The notes beneath the pieces were generated by a model that saw only the letters and a program-made list of their open reading frames with translations, was not told the DNA's origin and did not search any database. Shown here in pieces: positions 52,317-63,402 of a stretch of 64,000 nt of DNA; position 1 is the stretch's first letter; every line of letters starts with the position of its first letter. The translations under genes and the position numbers were made by a program. This stretch comes from Bettongia penicillata ogilbyi (lineage: Eukaryota > Chordata > Mammalia > Diprotodontia > Potoroidae): positions 2,069,676-2,133,675 of the forward strand of contig JAJHZJ010000414.1 of the NCBI GenBank assembly GCA_023548195.1. Reading direction: 5' to 3'.

Positions 52317-54320
52317 ATCCCTGGAACTACCAAAATACTGAGAAAAGTCTCAAGAGTTACAAATATTACCTTTCCATGTAGTACTGGAAACAGTTCAACT
52401 TTAGTAACTCCCTTAATATTTCTCTTTCCTGTTCACCTTTTCATGTTTCTCTTGATTCTTGTGTTTGAAAGTCAAATTTTCTATTCAGTTGTGGTCTTTT
52501 CATCAAGAATGCTTGAAAGTCCTCTATTTCATTGAATAACCATTTTTCCCCTGAAGTATTATACTCAGTTTTTCTGGGTAGGTGATTCTTGGTGTTAATC
52601 CTACTTCCTTTTCTGAAATATCATATTCCAAACCTGTTAATCCCTTAATGTGGAAACTGCTATATCTTTTGTTATCCTGATTATATTTTCATAATACTTG
52701 AATTGTTTCTTTCTAGCTTCTTGTAATATTTTCTCCTTGATCCGGGAACTCGGGAATTTGGCTACAATATTCCTAGGAGTTTCTTTTTGGATCTCTTTCA
52801 GGCGGCAATCGATGGATTCTTTCAATACTTATTTTGCCCTCTGGTTCTAGAATGTCAGGGCAGTCTTCCTTGATAACTTCATGGAAGATGATGTCTAGGC
52901 TCTTTTTTTGATAATGGCTTTCAGGTAGTTTCATAATTTTAAAATTGTCCCTTTTGGATCTATTTGCCAGGTTAGCTGTTTTTCCAATGAGATATTTCAC
53001 ATTATCTTCTATTTTTTCATTGTTTTGGTTTTGTTTTGTAGTTTCTTGGTTTCTTATAAAGTTATTAGCTTCCATCTGCTCCATTCTAATTTTTAAAGTA
53101 CTATTTTCTTCAGTGAGCTTTTGAATCTTTTTCCATTTGACTAATTCTGCTATTTAAAGCATTCTTCTATTAGCTTTTTGGACCTCTGTTGCCAGTTGAG
53201 TTATCTTATTTTTAAAGGTGTTATTTTCTTCAGCATTTTTTTGGGTCTGCTTTAGTGAGCTGTTGACTCACTTTTCATGATTTTCTTCCATCTCTCTCAT
53301 TTCTCTTCCCAATTTTTTCTCCACCTTTCTTGCATGATTTTCAAAATCCTTTTTGAGTTCTTACATGGCCTGAGACCACTGCATATTTGTTTTGGAGGTT
53401 TTGGATGCAGAAACCTTGACTTCCTCTGATGGTATGGGTATGCATTGTTTTTTGTCATCTGAAGGGATGAAAGAAAATACCTGTTCACCAAGAAAGTAAC
53501 CTTCTATAGTCTTATTTTTTCCCCTTTTTTGGGCATTATCCTATCCAATTACTTGACTTTTGAGTCCCTTTTCAAGAAGAGGGTATACTTTGGGGACCTG
53601 TAAGTTCTCAGTTCCTCCAAGGTGTCGCAGTCAAGGTAGAGGAGTTTACTTCTCTCCTGGCCTGCACACTGATCTGGGAGGAACCAAAAACTTGTCTGCC
53701 TGGAATCTGCCAGTAGAATTCCCTCTACCTAACTGCCTCCAGCTCCACTACTCCAGTGCTCCTTCTCACCCCATGGCTGGGTTCCATGCTGAGATTCAGA
53801 TCAGCAGCTCAATTCCCCCAGGGTCTTTAGGCAAAGGGAGGGAGTCCAGGGCCACCACTCAGAAATGAGTTTCAGATCAGCAGCTCAATTTTCCTGGGAT
53901 ATTTAAGCAGAGGGCTCCAAAAATAGATGCAACTACTGTAGTGGCTGTTGCTGGTGTTCCAGAATGTATTCCCTTGTCCTGGGTGAAGGAGCTTTCTCAC
54001 TGACCTTTGAAACTGTCTTTGGCTTTTGTGGGTTGATCAATCTGGGAACTGCTGCTGCCAGCAGCACCCTGAAGCCTGTGTCAGGTCCTGTCCTTGCCAC
54101 ACAGTGCGGCCCATGCTGGACTGCTCTCCACTCCATGCCCGGTGCAATAGACCTGGCCTTCCAGGCTGTGTTGGGCTGGAAATCTCTTTCAATATGTTGT
54201 TTTGTGACTTCTGCTGCCCTCGAATTTGCTTAGAGTCATTTTAACAGGTTTTTTATGAATTATGTGGGGGAGCGTCTACAGGTTTGACTTTCTACTCTGC
54301 ATCTTGGCTTTGCCCCCTGA
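51477..54320 (-). mobile_element. Full-length HAL1 (half-L1), antisense insertion in L1
   Basis: 2.84 kb flanked by a 10-bp duplication aactcttttt (51467-51476, 54321-54330). Reading right to left: 5' end ggggcaaagccaagatgcag (~54317), GC-richer 5' UTR, ORF1 remnant (~53480-52400), pyrimidine-rich (on this strand) 3' UTR with (GT)n at 52275-52313, then an A-rich end (T-rich plus text at 51477-51500). No ORF2. Confidence 0.85.
52400..53480 (-). pseudogene. HAL1 ORF1 remnant
   Basis: Readable pieces: MEQMEANNFIRNQETTKQNQ with [20 protein letters not shown] (53084-52900), [34 protein letters not shown], then [19 protein letters not shown] at ~52790-52730 after a frameshift. The coiled-coil N-terminal part (53490-53100) is heavily broken. 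Confidence 0.8.
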
Positions 54321-54418
54321 AACTCTTTTTATGGTGGCCAAGAACTAGAAATTGAAGGGATGCCCATCAATTGGAGCATGGCTGAGCAAGTTGTGGTACA
54401 TAAATGTAATTGAGTACT

Positions 54419-54937
54419 TTTGTCTTTTGATTCATGCATAAATTGGATTCAAGTGAGGCAGAGTTGCACGAAGTCATCAGCCTCACTCTCTCCTCCAAAG
54501 TAATCATAGTCCAGTGGCAGGACAGAGTCAATATGCCTGAGGATGGCTCAAGATGCAGTGGATGACCTTTGCATCTTGGGTATTTAACTAAGTTCTAAGC
54601 ACTCTACAACACCTGCTTCGTCTGCCTTCATGGCCATTGGAACAAATTGTTCTCATCTGCCCATTCCATCAGATGAAGTCTTCACATGCTTGGGGTAGAC
54701 ACCCCTCTAAGTCACTAATGTTCTTGAGAACCCTTGGTTACCCTCAAACTGATTTGGCATTTCTGCAGAAAGTTTTACTGGGGAGTGACCACTGTGCATG
54801 TTGCAGCTTCTTGGAGCCACAGTTGAGAATTAGGTAGAATAGGTGGACACCAAAGGTGAAAAGAACCCCGAAAAGGCTCAGCAGCCTTCACACCAGAGGT
54901 ATTGGTACTTGTCCTCCCTGAACACACCCTACACCCC
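54419..54937. mobile_element. Unclassified 519-bp repeat inserted in L1
   Basis: Bounded by an 11-bp duplication aattgagtact (54408-54418 and 54938-54948). The sequence has no L1 or SINE core motifs. Its left part is homologous to 59053-59190 (gtgaggcagagttgcac...tctctcctccaaagtaatc...agtccagtggcagg), so it is a dispersed family. Possibly a long SINE; family name unknown to me. Confidence 0.6.
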
Positions 54938-55479
54938 AATTGAGTACTATTGTGTTATAAGAAATGATAAACAGGTGGACTTCAGAAAAACTTGGAATGA
55001 CTTAACATGAACTGGTGCTGAGTGAAGTGAGCCTAACCAGGAGTACATTGCACACACAACAGCCACAGTGTCTGATGACTGATTTTAATAGACTTAATCC
55101 TTATCCGCAATGCAAAGACCTAAAACAATTCCAAAGGACTCATGATGGAAAATGCCATCCACATCCAAAGAAAGAACTATGGAATCAGAACCTGAGTGAA
55201 GCAAACTATTTTCTTTTTTGTTTTGTTTTGTTTGTCTTGGTTTCTCCCATTCTTTAAAATTCTTCTGTGTGACACAACTAATGTGAAAATGTGCTTAATA
55301 GAAATGCATGTGTAGAGTCTATATCAGACTGCATACCATCTTGGAGAGGGAGGGGAGGAAATTTAAAACTTATGGAAGTGAATGTTGAAAACTAAAAATA
55401 AATAAATTAGCTAATAAAAAAGGATACATTTTTGAAAAATGTCAGTTCCTCCAGGAAACTGGACTATGTCTGGTTCTTG

Positions 55480-55740
55480 AGATGCAACAATGTGGGGCAG
55501 AATGTTGGGATTGAATCAATAAGATTCTTATTCCTGAGTTCAAATCTAGTCCCAGATACTTCCTTACTGTGTGACCTTGGTCAAGTTACTTAACCTGTTT
55601 ACCTCAGTTCCTATTTGCCTCAGTTTTATCATCTGTAAAATGAGGTAGAAAAGGAAATGACAAACCACTTGCAGTACCTTTGCCAAGAAAACCTTAGATA
55701 GAGTTTTGAGGAGTTTCACAGACTTAGCAATGACAAATTT
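55480..55740 (+). repeat. Marsupial tRNA-derived SINE
   Basis: atgtggggcagaatgttggg..., ctgtgtgaccttggtcaag, catctgtaaaatgaggtag, gaaatgacaaaccacttgc, gtacctttgccaagaaaac, cagacttagcaatgac. Confidence 0.75.
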
Positions 55741-56729
55741 TCTCTAGAATTAAGTTGTGTTGTACCACTTATCTTCAGTGCATAAAAATGAACATTATAT
55801 TCTATAAGCACTTTCACATAGAATACTATGTATTCCATTGTATAAAAATCTTTGGGGAGGGGAGAGGAGAATAAAAGTGATATACCCATCAATATATGGT
55901 AATAACTTAAAAGTGCTTCAAAGGTTTTTATTTTCTTTCCATCTGGTCCCAAGTATTCATTAATGGGGGAAAGTTATTCTCCTTATGTAAATAAGTGGAG
56001 TAATTTAGATAGGTCCCTAGTGCACTGAGACTCTTTGGCCTTGGCATGTACTTAGTAAGAGATCAAAGGAAGACTTTAGTCCAGGTCTTATTGACTCTAA
56101 GCTGGCTCTTGATCCCTCATGCCAGTCTACCTTTCAATATTATGCTTACAAAGTGCAATTTTAAAATAAATCATTTCATTTGACACAACCACCTCAATTG
56201 ATGTAATTAATATAAACATTATCATCCTGATTGTATGGATAAGGAAAAAAAAATCAGAGCAGTAGAGTGATGAAGTAATTTGTTTAGGGTGACCTAATTA
56301 ATGGCACATAGAGAATGAATAATTTATCTTAAACATTTTATTCATAGTTCTTTTTTAAAAATCACAATTCAATATTTCTAATATTTTCTTCCAATTCAGT
56401 TAGTGAGAGAGAAGGTTTTCTTAAATAAATAAAAAAGTCTTGGGGAAAAGTTTTCTAAAACTTTCCAGTTTTAAATTTGAGCTTTCGCATTATGTAGTCA
56501 TATCATACAGTAACATACACTCCTCACAAACACATATACATCCATTAACAAAAAAAAAAAAAGAAAAAACTGTGTCTTAACAGGCAGGAGGATACACATA
56601 TGCATATCTTTGTGTGTTCTGTTTTATGTGTATGCAAATACAAATTTATCTAATGGATAATGAGATCTCTTTTGGACATACTGAATTTCAGATACCTTTG
56701 GGACATTTAGGACAAGACGCACAAAAGAA
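55741..56729. other. Intergenic, no recognised feature
   Basis: AT-rich, with an A-run at 56549-56571. No gene or classifiable repeat. Confidence 0.4.
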
Positions 56730-58724
56730 AGTTGGTGATGTGGAATTGTGGCCCCAGAGAGACACTAAGGCTGTAGATACAAAATTTGGGAATCATCGGC
56801 ATATTGATGATGATTGGATCCAGGGGAGCTAAGGATATTATCCAGTGACATAATATAGAGGAGACAGTAAAGAATTCCAGAAAGCACTTTGAGGTACACA
56901 TATTTATTGGATATGACAAGAATGAAGATCTAATCAGGGAGATTGAGGAGAGGTCTGCCAATTAGGAGAAAAATTAAGAGATGACAATAAGATAAAAATT
57001 TTGGAGAGGAGAAAATATCTGGTAGAAAAATGTGCTCAACAGTGTCAAATAATGCAGAAGTCAAGAAGATTGAGGACTTTTAAAATGTCATTAGGTTTCT
57101 TAAGGAAGAGATCATTGGTAACTTTGGAGAAAGCAATTTCAGTTAAATGATGAAACAAGGAGCTATATTTTCATTACAACAGAGTAGCAAGAGAAGAAAG
57201 GGAATCTATGTAGCATCTACAGTCTTCTGAAGGAATTGAGTAGAGAAGGGAAGGAGAGACAGCTTGTAGGGAGTGGTACAACCTAATGAGGGTTTTTTGA
57301 CTTGGAAGTGGAAGGAATATGAACATGTTTGTAGGCAGCAGGGAAAGAATTAATGGGTAACGGAAATGGAAAGTTAGAGAGATATCATGGTGGTGTCACC
57401 ACCTGGAGAAGATGGGAGTGGATGCGATCAAGGATGAATGAAGATGATTTGGCCTTGACCAGGAGAAGGGGTATCTCATCAGAGAATGAAGTGAAGGAGA
57501 AAGTATTAAGGAAGAATAATGTCAGAGAGGTGTCAGATGTGGGAAAAGGGAAAAGCTTCAGCAAAGAGAATAGGAGGGGGTGCTGTGGGAAATGTGAGGG
57601 AAACAAGGAAAGTTTAGAACATCATATTTCTCATATTTCTCCCTGTCCCCACCAACTTTCCCCCTTACTTCTCTTCCCCTCTGATGCCCACCATACCCTT
57701 CTTGCGAGCAAATACTGACTAATTTTTGGTTTTATTTCCCTGGTAGCTGGCACATTGCTTGGCCATAGTAGCTCCTAATACATGTTGGTTGAATTGGATT
57801 ATTCTGAGGATGGCTGAGTGTGCAGGATTGTGAAGTAGCAAGCCTGACATATTTGGTTATAACTTGGACATATAGCTTCCAAATGCCTTCCTGACTGGTC
57901 ATCTCTTCTTACCTGGAAAAAATTGGCAGCTTGGAAAATTGACCTTTCATAAAGGCATCCAAACAATTAACAGAAGAACACAAGAGAAAAGAGTGGGATA
58001 AGGAGAACCAGTCATTTTTTGTCTCTAGCACCTGGCATAGTGCCATATTCATATTGGGCACTTAATGAACAGTTTATGAAAAGAAAATCTGTTTTTTAGC
58101 CTTGCCCTCAATAACGAAGCAAACTCAGGTGGAAGAAATTGAAAGTAATTTATTAAGCATTCCAAAGCAACAAGGCATTGAGAGAGACTGGACAACAATT
58201 TCAAACCTCCTGCTCTTTTGTAGACAATGTCTCATAAGAAAGGGAAGATGATCCTAATAGGTACATGATTCCCAAAGCAGACAGGCCATCATGTTTCATC
58301 TCCTTTCCCACTGCTGCCTCTTAGGGAAAGGAGAAGAGAGAAAAGGCTATGTGTGGACTAGTAGCTGACAGGTGATACCAAGGACCAGGAGATGAGATCC
58401 AAGTAGTTGCTGTCTCTCCCGACGGGTTCACACATACCCAAAGACATGTGAGACTGGAAATCATGGCATCACTCACTCTGATCCCTCAAATTTCATTATG
58501 TTGCAGAATTGTTTACCTCATACATGCATATATATATATGTATATAGGTATATATCCATATCTACCTATATCTATATACCCATATGTGAATTAGTAGAGT
58601 TGGATAGTTCTACAGTTCTGAAGTTTTCCAGTTTTCAGACAAGTTTGGCAGTTAAGAAAACTATGGACCATTAATCCACCCACCACCCCCTGTTAGTGTT
58701 CCCAAAGTAAACTATTCAAAACCC
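56730..58724. other. Intergenic; possible ancient repeats, unclassified
   Basis: 56730-57360 is purine-rich text (ggaatcatcggcatattgatg, cagtgtcaaataatgcag, ggagaaagcaatttcag) of a type I associate with an old mammalian interspersed repeat, not named. 57740-57800 and 58020-58080 look like L2-type tails (acctggcatagtgcc..., cacttaatgaac). 58083-58200 has a minus-strand AATAAA and could be LTR-derived. A TA-rich run is at 58525-58580. Confidence 0.3.
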
Positions 58725-59030
58725 TGGGTAGCTAGGTGGTTCAGTGGATACAGCACCAGTGCATGAATCAGGAGGACCTGAGTTCAAATCTCACCTCAGA
58801 CACCTAACACTCACTAGCTGTGTGACCTTGGGCAAGTCATTTACCCCAATTGCCTCATCCTATATCATCTCAAGTCATCCTGAGGAATATCTGGATTAAG
58901 ATAGCTCTGGAGGAGAAGTGAGGCTGCTGACCTGCACAGCCCTCCCTCCCTCAAAACAAAGTCAAGTGCAAGTCGTCATCATTTCTCTGATAGCATGGCC
59001 TTCTTCAGCAGTGAAGGACAAACAGACACA
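58725..59030 (+). repeat. Long marsupial tRNA-derived SINE
   Basis: gggtagctaggtggttcagtgg (A-box-like head), gacctgagttcaaatctcacc, agctgtgtgaccttgggc, then an extended body (catcctgaggaatatctgg, ttcttcagcagtgaaggac) and an acaaacagacacac tail. Longer than the other SINEs here; similar to long-form SINEs of Australian and American marsupials. Confidence 0.8.
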
Positions 59031-59052
59031 CATTTGTAACCCAAGGGTGATA

Positions 59053-59235
59053 TTTTGATTTGTAGGTGAATTGGATTTAAGTGAGACAGGGATGGAAAAA
59101 GTCAACCTCATTCTCTCTTCCAGAGTAATCTAAGTCTAGTGGCAAGGCAAAAGTCTAGATAACTGGCAATGGCATGGGATTCATTTTAGCCAAAAGTCTA
59201 GATAACTGGCAATGGCATGGGATTCATTTTAGCCT
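59053..59235 (+). repeat. Second copy of the 54.4-kb repeat, truncated, with a 43-bp tandem duplication
   Basis: aattggatttaagtgagacag..., cattctctcttccagagtaatc, agtctagtggcaagg match 54434-54530. Positions 59148-59190 are repeated exactly at 59191-59233. Confidence 0.65.
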
Positions 59236-59459
59236 TTCTAAATTAAGGTCTTTCCCAGGTCTGAATTTCTCTGAGACCATGCCCATTCAATGACTCAGGG
59301 CTATATAAGAATTGAGACAAAAATGGCATTATTTAACATAAAAATTGTTATTTGTACTCATTCTGTGTCATCAAACCTAAACAATGAACCAACCAGGCTT
59401 GAGCAAGGGGCTATTATTTGCCATTCAGTGGAAGCCAAAGTGATTTGATTCGACACAAA

Positions 59460-59680
59460 TGATAAAATGGTAGCTAGATGCCTCAGTGAATTGAGCTCCA
59501 GCCTCAGATACTTACTAGTTGTGTGACTCCGAGCAAGTCACTTAATCCAATATGCCTTAGATTCCTCCTTTGTAAAATGAACTGGAGAAGGAAATGGCAA
59601 ACCACTCCATTACCTGCAAGAAAGCTCCAAATGGGATCACAAAGAGGTGAACAAGACTGAAAAATGACTGAAGTACTGAT
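59460..59680 (+). repeat. Marsupial tRNA-derived SINE
   Basis: gtagctagatgcctcagtg..., gttgtgtgactccgagcaag, gaactggagaaggaaatggc, aaaccactccattacctgc, gaacaagactgaaaaatgac. Confidence 0.8.
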
Positions 59681-59689
59681 ATTAATAGA

Positions 59690-59850
59690 ATCAGAAATCT
59701 AGAGCTGGAAGGGATCAAGTCAAAGCCTCTATTTTATAAATGAGGGAGCAGACTTTCCAGAATTTCGAGGAGGGTTACACAGTCAGAAGGTGGCAAAGTC
59801 AGGATTTGAAGTCAGGTCTTCTGACTCCGAATCTAGTCTGCTTTTCAGTA
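59690..59850 (-). repeat. CORE-SINE/MIR-like
   Basis: tagagctggaagggatcaag..., atttgaagtcaggtcttctg, actccgaatctagtctgc. Reverse orientation. Confidence 0.6.
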
Positions 59851-61249
59851 TTTTCTGTAATAGATGAATTTAACTTATGTTTCCACAGAAAACATGTAAT
59901 ATCTGTAATACCAATGATAATCATTTAATATCATTTTAATTCTCAATAAGGGCCAGAGAACAAACTAACCAGAAGAAGGTCCTGAATCTAACAGCTTCTT
60001 TGTTCTCTGAGTAAACTCAGAGAATACCTCTTCCTATGTTAACAAGGTCAGATGGGACTGACTTAAGAGCATTATTTATGAGACCCTTAATCTGAGATAC
60101 TATCTTGAATAATGGGACTATTTTTTCATATTTTACAGACACATACTACATTATGACATGTTAATAGTAAAGAAAATACAGATATCTTGGGTCATAATTT
60201 CAACTGACACTTTGTCATTACTCTTATCTTACTGTATTCACCACTCTTTCAATTAAGATATTACCTATCCTGTTTGCCTCTTTAACCAAACTTTCAGGTC
60301 TACACCAGAAATATTATACATCAATTAAGGAAATTCCTTTGAAAGAATTTAAGAATTGTCAAAACACAAAGGGAATTAGAATGGGGGGGGCTGAAATGTA
60401 ATCAGAGGTAAAGACCCACATGGATGGGTTTTTTGGCGTTTAGGAACCCTCCCACTCCCAGCCAATGGGAGCAGGGGAGGGAAACACAATTTGGAAAGAG
60501 GCATAAATATTTTGTATTTGCCTGAAATAACGGTGCCTATATTTAGGTTGTCTGCTCTTGGAAGAATGAAATGAAATGCCTTTTTGGGTTTATTAGTTAA
60601 CGTCATAGTTTTTTGTGAGCATGTTTCTCACAGTACCTTGTGTGACACCTAACACTAAATATTTCTTGATTTTCTTTTCTCTTTTCCCCACACTTTTCAA
60701 GAGAAAATTTTCATTATATATTTTATATTTGTGTATCCTCTCTAACATTTCCTCCAGACTTTTTGTGTTTTTTAATTGTTAACCAGAAAAAAATTCAGAA
60801 TTGGAATGAATATATTTAAAAATCCAGCACAACCCAATTTTTAATGCAGATTTTATCATATCAGTGCTTCATTGTCTCTTTTTTTCTATTCTCCCCCTGC
60901 CCCTTGATGGTCATTTTTATAAAGTTAATGATCAAAACCATCTTATTAATGTTGTTTTCTTTTTATATCCTAGCACAGCATCCACTTAGAGTCCGTATTT
61001 ACTTGTTCAAGATTTCAAATATTATTTTATTAGTTCCTCTTGTTTTTTTCAATTAAGACAACAATACAGATATGACTACCTTAGGATATCTGGAATCTAT
61101 GAGATCTGCCAAAGCTAAGAGAAGTATCAATTTTCACTTCTTGTGAAACTGGTACTGTAAAGGACCTCTGTGATTAGTAACAATTGTTGCCAACTTACTG
61201 ATGGATATAAATGGTGCCATAAGGGTTATTTTTCCAGGCCCTTTGAGGG
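59851..61249. other. Intergenic, no recognised gene
   Basis: A CCAAT box (agccaatgggagc, ~60461) and a cataaatatt TATA-like string 40 bp further look promoter-like, but no exon follows and no repeat family could be assigned. Confidence 0.3.
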
Positions 61250-61740
61250 GATTTGAGGCTCATTCTATACCACATCCTGTAACTTGTAAGTATCCTAATG
61301 CCCTCTCCCCCTTCTCTTGAAGTACCACGCAACTCTTGTCCCCCTTATCCTGTGTTCCCTATCCTGTCATTCACCTTTCTTGTTCTGTGTCATGACAACT
61401 TTTCCTTATCTTGCAAGCAACCACCTTTCTCACCTTGTTTGTACTTATCTCCAACCCGCATTAGACACCTAAAAAATTACATCATCATCCTACAGGCTGT
61501 ATAACTTCCTGTCTATTTAAATCTGATTCTTTTCCTATATCAGTGCCTTTCTTTAGCTCCTTGCTCAATCTCAGGCCTGTATGCTTTTTCATCAACAAAG
61601 TTTCCAATGGCTACAGCGAAGGTCTATGTGAATTCTTTCACACCTGAACCAGCTCTAACAATTCTAAACCTTGTCAGTACTATCAGTCCAGTCACACCTA
61701 GGAGAAATAGCTGGTGTGAAACATTTTTTTCTTATTAATC
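61250..61740 (+). mobile_element. Possible LTR
   Basis: Pyrimidine-rich U3-like text, a TATA-like tatttaaa at ~61514, and a polyadenylation-like caacaaag at ~61592 followed by ggctacagcgaaggtctatgtgaattc, which resembles the R-U5 part of mammalian ERV LTRs. No borders or target duplication identified, and no internal ERV genes seen. Confidence 0.3.
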
Positions 61741-62699
61741 AATATCTTGGAAACTCAGATTGTCACTCAGACCCCTTCTTCTGAAGCTGAGTTTTTTCTT
61801 CAGAAGGACATTTCTGATAATGAGTTTGCTTTGAGGCTGGTAATCCTGGTCAAACCCCAACCCAAGCTCAGGAGTAATTTAATCAAGGGTACCTGAAGCT
61901 CCACTGTGTTCTGCTCAGGCTTATGTGGAGACTGATTCTTTTGTCTAGATAGCCCAAAGCAGAGGAAGTTCAGAAATCAGAACAATGAAATGAAAGGACA
62001 GAGCAAACATCTGCATATTTTATCTCAACAATTTGTTATCCTCATGGTGATAAGATTTAAAAATTTAAGGGAAAAAATCATTTTGTAATTCTTCTATAGA
62101 GAGCATGGTGATCAGTGAATTGCTTTTTATCTATTCATTTTGAGAACTGGATAACTGAATGGAAACAGTAACCTTTGATCTTGGTCATGAATGAAAATAT
62201 TTACATTTAAAGATTATGGGAAATTTTTTTCAAATTAAATTTTTTTCACTTGACAGAAATTGATATTTTTTCCTCACACCTATGCCTCCAAGCCCATGGT
62301 GGGTGGGGGAAACACCCCTTGTAACAAATCTGCATAATCAAACCCCAAAATAGGTCATGCACTGACCATGTCTCACTTTCCACTGAGTCCACCACTACTT
62401 TGCTCAGCTGTTCTTCAATGTTTTTAAGTCTTTGTCAGAGTTTCTAAGTCTTTTCAAACTGTATGTCTTTCCAATGTTGTCATTATCCAAAGTGTGCACC
62501 TGACTGTGCTCACTACATTTGCCTTTATTTCATACAAGTCTCAATGCTGGGAGATTTAGAAGATGGCCCTTTCCATGGTAACTTGTCTAAATTTATATAA
62601 ACTAAGATCTTGGATCCACATGTGAGATAATAATAATGGAATCTAGCCACTGTCTCCAATATCCCAACTTCCTCATATACCTCACTAGAATAGCAGGCA

Positions 62700-63290
62700 T
62701 GTATATGAACTCATGACTCACTAGAACAGCAGGGGTGTCAATCCCATCCAACTAATTTTAGATAAGACCAGAATAGGCAACCCAGCTACATAGTCTCAAA
62801 TAGCACCACAATAGCCAGCCAGTCAGAAAGTAGAACCAATAGGATGTTTGACTATGAAATCATAGATGAAACTTTCCCTAAATGGAAGCCTGCACAGTAC
62901 TAACAAAGAACTGTCCTTAGGGGGAACTTATGCCATAGAAAGGTTTATAATAACATCATTATCCTACATTAAGCCCCCACTCCACCAAGCAGGCTTTTCT
63001 GAATGCACTGTGAATAACCATACGTGTAGTTCCACCAAGACTAGGACCCGATCCCATATTAGTAAATCTACTCTATATTTTAATATTCATGTCCTCTGTT
63101 ATGTAATCAGTATCATTTTCTCTATAAAGATCCCTATCTTACTTTGCTGTTGCTGGTTCTTTTAAGAGTCTAGCCCATAGAGTAAAATCCTCAATAAATA
63201 CCTTAGCTTGAGTTGGAGATGGTCTGAATCTGTGAATTCCTTCAAGATGACCCTGCAACACAATTTGACATCACAACAATAGTAAGACAC
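62700..63290 (+). mobile_element. Possible solo LTR
   Basis: ctctataaagatcccta (TATA-like, ~63121), tcaataaataccttag (polyA signal, ~63191), then a U5-like ggtctgaatctgtgaattcc ending near caacacaatttgacatc. Signal spacing fits an LTR promoter plus short R region. Borders not certain; no internal ERV region. Confidence 0.35.
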
Positions 63291-63402
63291 CTGTCAGTCA
63301 CATATGTCATCCATGCTGTTAGATAGATTAAGAAAGTTTTCCATTTTGTTATTTTAACGATTGTTGTTGTTCCTCCTTCATTCTCAAAGAAAAACAATGA
63401 TA

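Larger units (their letters stand above)
51330..55430 (+). mobile_element. L1 3' end split by two nested insertions
   Basis: L1 ORF2 C-terminal/3' UTR text in three pieces: 51330-51476 (gtgcaaacccttgaacccagc, tcccaaagagattataaaaatggg), 54331-54418 (atggtggccaagaactagaaattg, ttggagcatggctgagc) and 54949-55430 (gttataagaaatgataaacagg to the A-rich end). Gaps are filled by a HAL1 on the minus strand and an unclassified 0.5-kb repeat. Confidence 0.8.

Noticed and set aside
60376..60606. 76-codon minus-strand frame near a CCAAT box
   Set aside because: No motif, no splice or homology support. The CCAAT/TATA-like strings alone do not define a gene.
61250..63290. A complete endogenous retrovirus between two LTR-like stretches
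   Set aside because: The two LTR-like stretches are not clearly the same family and no gag, pol or env-like reading is found between them, so at most they are separate solo LTRs.
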